Made by a program: the position numbers and the translations under genes
From: Deinococcales bacterium
GTDB lineage: Bacteria > Deinococcota > Deinococci > Deinococcales > Deinococcaceae
Assembly (NCBI GenBank): GCA_025359705.1
Contig: JANYFS010000214.1
Coordinates: forward strand, 1-7,079
DNA: 7,079 nucleotides
Direction of reading: 5' to 3'
Part shown: positions 1 through 5,039 of the stretch, in pieces
Numbering within the stretch: position 1 is the stretch's first letter
How the letters are laid out: each line of letters starts with the position of its first letter
The notes under the pieces: model-generated
The model's database searches: none
Told to the model about the DNA's origin: nothing
What the model saw: only the letters and a program-made list of their open reading frames with translations

Positions 1-217
1 AAGCGTTCCAGACGTGGTCAACCGTCGTGGCAGGGGTGGCCTGAACTTCAGACCCCCCAGCCCTCAGTCTGCCACGATGCCAATTAAGGCAACACAACCT
101 TTGTCAGAGCAATGAAGCGATAAATTGCGCTGCTCAAGAAATAATTTATCTGTCTGGAAGAAGGTATTTATGACTATACCTTGGTGAAAAGCGGACAACG
201 AAAAACAGACAACTGTT
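1..217. other. Non-coding stretch downstream of idnO, weak hairpins
   Basis: I see no convincing gene here. Two inverted repeats are visible. An 8-bp perfect stem (CGTGGCAG at 26-33 with CTGCCACG at 69-76) encloses further short complementary segments (GGGGT at 33-37 with ACCCC at 52-56). A 7-bp stem (161-167 with 176-182) has an 8-nt loop. The second lies just past the idnO stop on the minus strand and could act as a weak terminator, but no T-run follows it. An 8-bp AT-rich repeat (119-126 with 143-150) is also present. The stretch contains no CTCGAG site, unlike most of the window. Confidence 0.4.
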
Positions 218-1015
218 CTAAAGTACCGCAAACATACCCCCGTCTACATATAAAATCTGCCCATTCACAAAGTTGCTGGCATTGCTTGCCAGAAATACCG
301 CCGCACCCACCAGTTCTTGGGGTTTGCCCCAGCGGTTGGCGGGGGTGCGACCACAGACCCAAGCGTTAAATTTCTCGTCTGCGACTAGTGGGGCGGTCAT
401 TTCGGTTTCAAAATAGCCTGGCCCAATGGCGTTGATTTGCAGATTATGTTTGGCCCAATCCGCGCACATGGCTTGGGTTAGCATTTTTAAGCCTCCTTTG
501 GCAGCGGTATACGGCCCAGTGGTCGCCCGCCCCAGACCACTCATCAGCGAGCAAATATTGATGATTTTACCTTGGCCTCGAGCAATCATATGCCGAGCCA
601 CAGGGCGCGAAACCAGCATGGCACTGGTCAGGTTGGTGGTCAAAACCTCATTCCAAGTCTCGAGGGTGACTTGCTCGAGGCTAACCCGCCGTTGAATCCC
701 TGCATTGTTGACCAGCACATCGATGGGGCCAGTTTCCAGCAGCTCGGCAATGGCGGTATCAACTTCGGTTTCGTTGGTCACATCAAAGCGAGAAGTCTCC
801 ACCTCGAGTCCATTTTGGCGCAAACTTTGAGCTGCTGCCTCGAGCTTAGCCGCGTCGCGCCCGTTCAAAATGACCTGTGCGCCGTGCTGGGCCAGACCTT
901 GCGCGATGCTCAAACCAATACCACCGTTGGAACCCGTGATCAGGATGCGGCGGCTGGACAGGTCAAAAAGATTGACTGAGGGATGAACTGAGGGATTGAC
1001 TGAGGGATTGACCAT
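218..1015 (-). CDS. idnO: Gluconate 5-dehydrogenase / 5-keto-D-gluconate reductase (SDR family)
   Basis: A 265-residue classical short-chain dehydrogenase/reductase, predicted to reduce 5-keto-D-gluconate to D-gluconate in the cytoplasm. The Rossmann cofactor motif TGSNGGIG is at residues 27-34 and NNAG at 103-106. The catalytic tetrad is Asn128, Ser156, Tyr169, Lys173 (YxxxK). NGRD at 51-54 has Arg53 just after the second strand, which suggests NADPH. IdnO-specific signatures recalled from the E. coli protein are visible: VLVNNAGIQRR, KIINICS, PGYFETEMT, RTPANRWG and a C-terminal VDGGM. The start at 1015 is set by AGGAG five bases upstream. The first 14 residues (VNPS/VHPS) are a 12-bp tandem repeat and precede the NLFDLS segment where family members normally begin. 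The gene is divergent from the regulator and shares its operator region. The IdnO assignment is strong, but activity on other ketogluconates cannot be excluded. Confidence 0.93.
   Translation of the reverse strand: MVNPSVNPSVHPSVNLFDLSSRRILITGSNGGIGLSIAQGLAQHGAQVILNGRDAAKLEAAAQSLRQNGLEVETSRFDVTNETEVDTAIAELLETGPIDVLVNNAGIQRRVSLEQVTLETWNEVLTTNLTSAMLVSRPVARHMIARGQGKIINICSLMSGLGRATTGPYTAAKGGLKMLTQAMCADWAKHNLQINAIGPGYFETEMTAPLVADEKFNAWVCGRTPANRWGKPQELVGAAVFLASNASNFVNGQILYVDGGMFAVL
971..1012 (-). repeat. 12-bp tandem repeat encoding the idnO N-terminus
   Basis: On the plus strand ACTGAGGGAT recurs at 975, 987 and 999, a strict 12-bp period with a partial fourth unit. Read on the minus strand it gives VNPS-VNPS-VHPS-VN at the idnO N-terminus. 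The period is a multiple of three, so copy changes would keep the frame. Confidence 0.85.
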
Positions 1016-1031
1016 GCGAACTCCTGTTAGG

Positions 1032-1067
1032 GTGGATCTCGAGTGGGATCTCGAGTGGGATCTCGAG
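1032..1067. repeat. 12-bp tandem repeat containing CTCGAG in the idnO 5' leader
   Basis: GATCTCGAG occurs at 1035-1043, 1047-1055 and 1059-1067, exactly 12 bp apart, separated by TGG. The array lies between the predicted idnO transcription start and its ribosome binding site, so it would be in the idnO mRNA leader. Each unit carries one CTCGAG palindrome. Confidence 0.9.
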
Positions 1068-1077
1068 CAGACGGGGC

Positions 1078-1106
1078 TTGTAAATTGGGTTACTTAACTT
1101 TATGAT
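1078..1106 (+). promoter_or_regulatory. Predicted promoter of the regulator operon
   Basis: The -35-like TTGTAA (1078-1083) is separated by 17 bp from the -10-like TATGAT (1101-1106). The -10 runs into the operator at 1102-1117. A start near 1113 would give a leader of about 235 nt before the ATG at 1350. Confidence 0.6.
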
Positions 1107-1117
1107 AGCGCTATCAT
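1102..1117. promoter_or_regulatory. LacI-family operator (16-bp perfect palindrome)
   Basis: ATGATAGCGCTATCAT is a perfect 16-bp inverted repeat with the central CG typical of LacI-family operators. Fifteen bases recur at 4837-4851 upstream of the ABC transporter gene. It overlaps the -10 boxes of both divergent promoters, so binding would repress both. The adjacent LacI-type gene product is the natural binder (inference). Confidence 0.88.
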
Positions 1118-1131
1118 TCTTAAGTTTGCAA
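1102..1131 (-). promoter_or_regulatory. Predicted idnO promoter
   Basis: On the minus strand, -35-like TTGCAA (1126-1131) lies 18 bp from -10-like TATCAT (1102-1107, reverse complement). The -10 is one arm of the operator. This mirrors the plus-strand promoter over the same palindrome. Confidence 0.55.
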
Positions 1132-1349
1132 GACTTCGTTGCGTATCTCACGTCACAAAATCCGTGTGAAATCCAGACTTCTCCACTTCGCCGAGCATCT
1201 GTGGATGTGTGGTTTGGATGTTTTCCCCTCGAGCCAGGTGTTTCTCCAAATATCCCTCGAGCCTTTCCCAAATATCACCGCTATACACAAAAATAGCCAT
1301 TCTAGAAAATCCAAGTCCCCGATCAAGAAGCACCAAAAGCAGGCTTGAA

Positions 1350-2543
1350 ATGGCTAAAAAAAATCCCTCGAGTCACATGACGAACATCGACAATATCAGT
1401 AACATCGGCAACATCAATACCATCACCAAAACCCAAACCCAACGCCGCATGACCATCGCAGATGTGGCGCAGTTGGCGGATGTGGGAACCATGACCGTCT
1501 CGAGGGCCTTAAATCATCCCGAAATGGTTTCCGACGCTTTGCGGCAGCGGATTCTCGAGGCGGTGGAAACGCTGGGCTACATCCCCAACCGGGTGGCGGG
1601 GGGTTTGGCCTCGGGTTCGGGGAATGCCATTTGTGTGATTGTTCCGACCCTGAATCATCCCGTTTATGTGCCGTTTCTCGAGGGACTTTACGACATTTTG
1701 CCCGCAGCGGGCTACCAAATTTTGCTGGGAACCAGCGAATATCTGCTCGAGGGGGAGGAACACTTGGTGGAAACTTTTTTGGGTTGGCAGCCAATTGGCA
1801 TGATTTTGGCGGGGGTGGATCATAGCCCGCGCACTCGGGCAATGCTGGCCCAAGCCAACGTTCCCGTGGTGGAAATCATGGATCTGACCGCGCAGCCTAT
1901 CGACATCAATGTTGGGTTTTCGCATGAGGCGGTGGGCCAAGCGGTGGGCCAGTTTTTGCTCGAGCGGGGCTATCAACAGATTGCCTATGTGGGAAATCGG
2001 CTCGAGCGGGATACGCGGGGGATGCGCCGCCTGAATGGGTTTTCTGCGGCGCTCGAGGGGGCCGCAGCTTGCAAACTGGTGGTATTGAACCGCGACTTGT
2101 CTTCCTCGATTCAAGCGGGCGGGGTTTTGTTGGGCGAATTGCTGGAGACATACCCCCAAACCGAAGTGGCTTTTTTTGTGAACGATGACTTGGCGGCGGG
2201 CGCACTTTTCGAGTGCCAACGGCGAGGGATTCGGGTTCCGCACGATTTTGCCATTGTGGGGTTCAATGACCAAGAAATTGCCGCTCAAGTCAATCCCAGC
2301 CTGACTTCGGTCTCGACCCAGCGGTTACAAATGGGGCAACGCGCCGCCGAATTGCTACTGGCCCGCTTGCGCGGTGAAACCCTTTTGGCAAACCCCATCG
2401 ACACGGGATTCCAGATTGTGGAGCGACAAAGTACCTGCCAGCAGCGCTCGAGGGATCAAAAGCCCAAACCCAGACGTGCCAAAAACCTAAACACAGTCAA
2501 TCCAAACACAGTCTTAAAGGAGCAGCAAACCCATGAAACCTGA
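1350..2543 (+). CDS. LacI-family transcriptional regulator, GntR/IdnR-like
   Basis: 397 residues from the chosen ATG at 1350, preceded by a modest AGG. An open frame reaches back to 1209, but the upstream ATGs have no ribosome binding site. The LacI helix-turn-helix begins at Met34 (MTIADVAQLADVGTMTVSRAL) and the hinge helix is at about 77-89 (YIPNRVAGGLASG). A periplasmic-binding-protein-like effector domain follows at about 93-360. PIDINVGFSH (183-192), FVNDDLAAGALFECQRRGI (276-294) and the closing GFQIVERQST (353-362) match the gluconate-responsive GntR/IdnR branch. It is longer than the usual 330-345 residues: about 33 N-terminal and 35 C-terminal residues are low complexity (repeated N-I-x; KPKPRR and NTV repeats). 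It is first in an operon with the two dehydrogenases and probably autoregulates through the operator at 1102. The effector may be gluconate or a ketogluconate (inference). A start at Met34 (1449) is possible but has no visible Shine-Dalgarno. Confidence 0.9.
   Translation: MAKKNPSSHMTNIDNISNIGNINTITKTQTQRRMTIADVAQLADVGTMTVSRALNHPEMVSDALRQRILEAVETLGYIPNRVAGGLASGSGNAICVIVPTLNHPVYVPFLEGLYDILPAAGYQILLGTSEYLLEGEEHLVETFLGWQPIGMILAGVDHSPRTRAMLAQANVPVVEIMDLTAQPIDINVGFSHEAVGQAVGQFLLERGYQQIAYVGNRLERDTRGMRRLNGFSAALEGAAACKLVVLNRDLSSSIQAGGVLLGELLETYPQTEVAFFVNDDLAAGALFECQRRGIRVPHDFAIVGFNDQEIAAQVNPSLTSVSTQRLQMGQRAAELLLARLRGETLLANPIDTGFQIVERQSTCQQRSRDQKPKPRRAKNLNTVNPNTVLKEQQTHET
2516..2522 (+). promoter_or_regulatory. 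Ribosome binding site for the 2-hydroxyacid dehydrogenase, inside the lacI-type gene
   Basis: AAAGGAG lies ten bases before the ATG at 2533, within the last codons of the regulator gene. It supports the overlapping start and translational coupling of the two genes. Confidence 0.6.
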
Positions 2544-3477
2544 AATCCTAATGATCGCTAGGGCCATGCCCAGCGTAATGGAGGCACTCGAGGCGGCCTA
2601 CACGGTTCACCGTTTGTGGGAAGCGCCCAACCGAACTGAGTTTTTGGCAACCGTGGCGAAAAACGCTCGAGCGATTTGTACCAACGGTGGAGTGGGTGCA
2701 AGTGGCGAAATCATCGATGCACTACCCCAACTCGAGATCATTGCCTGCTACGGGGTGGGTGTGGATGCCATCGATTTACCTCGAGCAAAACAGCGCGGCA
2801 TTCCCGTGACCACCACTCCCGATGTTTTGACCGCCGATGTCGCGGATTTGGCGGTGGCCCTGATGTTGACGACCACTCGGCGTGTGGTGCGCGGCGACAC
2901 CTATGTTCGCAGCCTCGAGTGGGCCAACTTGGGCGAAATGCCGCTGACTCGCACCATGTCGGGAAAAAAGGTGGGAATTGTGGGGCTGGGACGGGTGGGT
3001 CAAGCGGTAGCTAAACGGCTCAGTGCCTTTGATATGCAGGTTTCTTACACCAGCCGCAGTACCAAACCCGAGCTTTCCTACCCTTTTGTGGCGGATCTGT
3101 TGGAACTGGCAACCTCGAGCGACTTTTTGGTGATCACCGCAGCGGGCGGGTCTAGCTCGAGGCATTTGGTCAATCAAGCGGTACTCGAGGCGTTAGGGCC
3201 ACAGGGGATTTTGGTTAATGTGGCACGCGGTTCGGTGGTGGATGAAGTTGCTCTGGTTGCCGCGCTCGAGTCTGGGAAGTTGGGCGGCGCAGGTCTGGAT
3301 GTCTTCGCCAACGAACCCCACGTTCCTGCGGCTTTGCTGAAGCTGGATCAGGTGGTTTTGATGCCCCACCACGCCAGCGGAACCCTCGAGACCCGCACGG
3401 CGATGGGCGACTTGGTGATTGCCAATCTTGCGGCCCATTTTGCAGGCCAGCCTCTGATCACCCCTTACCCGAATTAG
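2533..3477 (+). CDS. D-isomer-specific 2-hydroxyacid dehydrogenase (2-ketogluconate / glyoxylate-hydroxypyruvate reductase type)
   Basis: A 314-residue NAD(P)-dependent 2-hydroxyacid dehydrogenase, normal length for the family. The split catalytic domain has CYGVGVDAID at 72-81. The nucleotide-binding domain starts at about 100 with GLGRVG at 151-156. Catalytic residues are Arg232 (VARGSVVDE), Glu261 (NEPHVP) and His279 (PHHASGT). SYTSRSTK at 171-178, after the second strand, has no acidic residue and suggests NADPH. The family includes 2-ketogluconate reductases (GhrB/TkrA-like), which reduce 2-keto-D-gluconate to gluconate, 2,5-diketogluconate to 5-ketogluconate, and 2-keto-L-gulonate to L-idonate. 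Those products fit the neighbouring IdnD and IdnO exactly. Glyoxylate or hydroxypyruvate reduction is the alternative. Its start overlaps the regulator gene by 11 nt and idnD follows after 31 nt. Confidence 0.9.
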   Translation: MKPEILMIARAMPSVMEALEAAYTVHRLWEAPNRTEFLATVAKNARAICTNGGVGASGEIIDALPQLEIIACYGVGVDAIDLPRAKQRGIPVTTTPDVLTADVADLAVALMLTTTRRVVRGDTYVRSLEWANLGEMPLTRTMSGKKVGIVGLGRVGQAVAKRLSAFDMQVSYTSRSTKPELSYPFVADLLELATSSDFLVITAAGGSSSRHLVNQAVLEALGPQGILVNVARGSVVDEVALVAALESGKLGGAGLDVFANEPHVPAALLKLDQVVLMPHHASGTLETRTAMGDLVIANLAAHFAGQPLITPYPN

Positions 3478-3508
3478 AGCGGGTATACGTGTTCCAAAAG
3501 GAGTTTTA

Positions 3509-4549
3509 ATGCTTTCTTGTGTGATCTATGCCGCCCATAACCTTCGAGTGGAACAGCGTGAAACCCCGCAAATTGGCGCTCGAGAGGTGTTGGTGCGCCT
3601 AAAAGCGGGTGGGATTTGTGGCTCGGATTTGCATTATTTCAATCACGGTGGAGTGGGCGATTTTAAATTGCGGGAACCGATGGTTTTGGGTCATGAAGTG
3701 GCGGGGATTGTGGTGGAAATCGGTGCGGAAGTCGCTCGAGTGAAGGTGGGCGATCATGTGGCAGTTGACCCCTCGAGGCCCTGTCAAAACTGTTCGGATT
3801 GCTTGGCAGGACACAGCAATTTGTGCAGCAAGATGCGCTTTTTTGGCAGTGCCGCACTTTTTCCGCATGTGCAAGGTGGCTTTTCGGAATTCTTCAAGGT
3901 TGCCGATTTTCAGTGTCATGTTGTCCCAAACAATATTCCCTTCGAGGTGGTGGCTTGCGCCGAGCCGTTGGCAGTGTGCTTGCACGCGGTGGCAAGGTCG
4001 GGGTCTTTACTGGGGGCCAAGGTATTGATCACGGGTTCGGGGCCAATTGGGGCGCTGACGGTGGCTGCGGCGCGGTGGGCGGGCGCTGCCGAAATCACCA
4101 TAACCGACGTGGTGGATCAACCCCTCGAGATTTCCCGCGCGATGGGCGCGACCCGCACGGTCAACACCGCCAGAACCCCCGATGCCCTCGAGGAATTTAA
4201 AGCCAACCGGGGAGCCTTCGATGTGTCCTTCGAGGCCAGTGGCAACGCCGCAGCCCTCGAGACTTGCATTCATTCCACCCGTCCTGGTGGACGTTTGATT
4301 CAGATTGGCATGTTGCCCCCTGGCCTAACGTCTGCGCCAATCAACCGCATCATCGCCAAAGAAATCGACTTTTTGGGAACCTTCCGCTTTCATCATGAAT
4401 TTCGCTGGGCAGTGGAATGTTTGGTTTCGGGGCGAATTGATGTCAAACCCATCCTGTCCGCCCAATTTGCCCTACAAGATGCGGTAAAAGCCCTCGAGCT
4501 GGCTGGAGACCGCAGCCGCGCCATGAAAGTCTCTCTAACCCTCGAGTGA
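3509..4549 (+). CDS. idnD: L-idonate 5-dehydrogenase (zinc-dependent MDR alcohol dehydrogenase)
   Basis: A 346-residue medium-chain zinc dehydrogenase, predicted to oxidise L-idonate to 5-keto-D-gluconate, the substrate of IdnO. Catalytic-zinc residues are Cys37 (GGICGSD), His62-Glu63 (GHE) and Glu152 (AEPLAV). Structural-zinc cysteines are 92, 95, 98 and 106. The cofactor loop GSGPIG is at 176-181, and Asp200 at the end of the second strand favours NAD. ICGSDLHYF, PMVLGHEV, MRFFGSA, FPHVQGGF and FDVSFEASG match what I recall of E. coli IdnD. AAAAGGAG five bases before the ATG fixes the start. It is the last gene of the regulator operon. All five CTC leucine codons in the gene lie inside CTCGAG. 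Sorbitol/xylitol-type dehydrogenases are the nearest alternative, but the IdnD motifs make this less likely. Confidence 0.92.
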   Translation: MLSCVIYAAHNLRVEQRETPQIGAREVLVRLKAGGICGSDLHYFNHGGVGDFKLREPMVLGHEVAGIVVEIGAEVARVKVGDHVAVDPSRPCQNCSDCLAGHSNLCSKMRFFGSAALFPHVQGGFSEFFKVADFQCHVVPNNIPFEVVACAEPLAVCLHAVARSGSLLGAKVLITGSGPIGALTVAAARWAGAAEITITDVVDQPLEISRAMGATRTVNTARTPDALEEFKANRGAFDVSFEASGNAAALETCIHSTRPGGRLIQIGMLPPGLTSAPINRIIAKEIDFLGTFRFHHEFRWAVECLVSGRIDVKPILSAQFALQDAVKALELAGDRSRAMKVSLTLE

Positions 4550-4734
4550 TGTTTACTTTTGGGTAATGTGGCATACCAGCACGCTCGAGGACAACCTAAG
4601 TTCCTCCCAGCTATGTTTCAGATATTCTCGCAAAGCTCGAAATCTTTCACGTCTTGAATAGGAACTTCTTTGTCTTGGCCCAACAGCAGCACCTGACGGG
4701 CTGGGCTAGGCCGCTCCCTACTCCCGTTGGTCGC

Positions 4735-4765
4735 TGTCAGATTTAGAGACTTTCTAAATCTGACA
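4735..4765. repeat. Perfect 13-bp inverted repeat with 5-nt loop
   Basis: TGTCAGATTTAGA (4735-4747) is exactly complementary to TCTAAATCTGACA (4753-4765) around the loop GACTT. No T-run follows on either strand, so it does not look like an intrinsic terminator. It may be a terminal repeat or hairpin from a mobile element, or a protein-binding site. Confidence 0.8.
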
Positions 4766-4822
4766 TGGGAGGTACTTAGCCGAAAATAAGATCCAAGCTA
4801 CTTTTCTTCAATGGTTTAGGGC

Positions 4823-4851
4823 TTGAATTTGGAATCTGATAGCGCTATCAT
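4823..4851 (+). promoter_or_regulatory. Predicted promoter of the ABC transporter gene
   Basis: TTGAAT (4823-4828) is spaced 17 bp from TATCAT (4846-4851). The -10 is one arm of the operator at 4837-4851, the same geometry as at 1102. A start near 4858 gives a leader of about 180 nt. Confidence 0.6.
4837..4851. promoter_or_regulatory. Second LacI-family operator copy
   Basis: TGATAGCGCTATCAT is identical over 15 bases to the operator at 1103-1117, with a 14-bp perfect palindrome at its core. It covers the -10 of the ABC gene promoter. This places the transporter under the same repressor as the idn genes (inference from the identical sites). Confidence 0.87.
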
Positions 4852-4897
4852 TTAGGCCAGACCCAATCATAAATCCACAATTGCGAATCCAGTCCCG

Positions 4898-4921
4898 ATT
4901 CCAAGCACAATTCCAAGCACG
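4898..4921. repeat. 12-bp tandem duplication in the ABC gene leader
   Basis: ATTCCAAGCACA (4898-4909) is followed directly by ATTCCAAGCACG (4910-4921), which differs at the last base only. Confidence 0.85.
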
Positions 4922-4951
4922 ATATTTTTTACGAATTAACGTGTCTTACCC

Positions 4952-4984
4952 GTGAAATATCTGTGAAATACCCGTGAAATAAGC
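4952..4984. repeat. 11-bp tandem repeat in the ABC gene leader
   Basis: GTGAAATA occurs at 4952, 4963 and 4974, an exact 11-bp period with different three-base spacers. It lies in the predicted leader, about 55-90 nt before the TTG start. Direct repeats at one helical turn can be binding sites, but slippage-derived repeats are equally likely. Confidence 0.8.
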
Positions 4985-5029
4985 AAAACGGATCTCTTGA
5001 CAGCTTCCCTGTCCAAATAGAACCAACCC

Positions 5030-5034
5030 AGGAG
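5030..5034 (+). promoter_or_regulatory. Ribosome binding site that selects a TTG start
   Basis: AGGAG lies five bases before the TTG at 5040. The nearby ATG at 5044 is out of frame with the ATPase, so this site decides the non-ATG start. Confidence 0.65.
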
Positions 5035-5039
5035 CCACC

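Larger units (their letters stand above)
1016..1349. other. Divergent intergenic control region between idnO and the lacI-type gene
   Basis: 334 bp without a supported gene. From left to right it holds the idnO ribosome binding site, a 12-bp tandem array, opposed promoters sharing one LacI-type operator, and a leader of about 235 nt for the regulator. Two CTCGAG sites (1228, 1256) and a 9-bp direct repeat CCAAATATC (1246-1254 and 1268-1276) lie in that leader. Short open frames crossing it lack ribosome binding sites and protein-like composition. Confidence 0.6.
4550..5039. other. 490-bp intergenic region with hairpin and regulated promoter
   Basis: No complete gene is supported. The first part (4550-4720) has only short minus-strand frames. 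One ends at 4553 and reads about 50 residues rich in R, L and E (RERFRALREYLKHSWEEL). Another runs through LNLTATNGSRERP and ARQVLLLGQ. Both could be decayed transposase ends, but I cannot identify a family and the frames overlap. A perfect hairpin follows (4735-4765), then the promoter and operator of the ABC gene and two short tandem arrays. One CTCGAG (4584) is present, then none until 5092. No clear terminator follows idnD. Confidence 0.5.

Noticed and set aside
161..182. idnO terminator hairpin
   Set aside because: The stem is only 7 bp and there is no T-run on the minus strand, so it is kept only as a weak structure.
963..1271. Minus-strand 102-residue frame over the idnO start and control region
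   Set aside because: It covers the operator, promoters and repeats, and its C-terminus is the idnO start region read in another frame.
1209..1349. Longer N-terminus of the regulator starting at 1209
   Set aside because: No ribosome binding site precedes the upstream ATGs, the extra residues do not resemble the LacI family, and the ATG at 1350 is better placed although its own AGG is weak.
1509..2288. Minus-strand 259-residue frame opposite the regulator gene
   Set aside because: It is a shadow of the LacI-type gene, rich in H, P, Q and R, with no family resemblance and no ribosome binding site.
4997..5023. TTGACA as the -35 of a promoter close to the ABC gene
   Set aside because: The hexamer is consensus, but no acceptable -10 lies 16-18 bp downstream; the best match, TAGAAC, is at 15 bp and poor.
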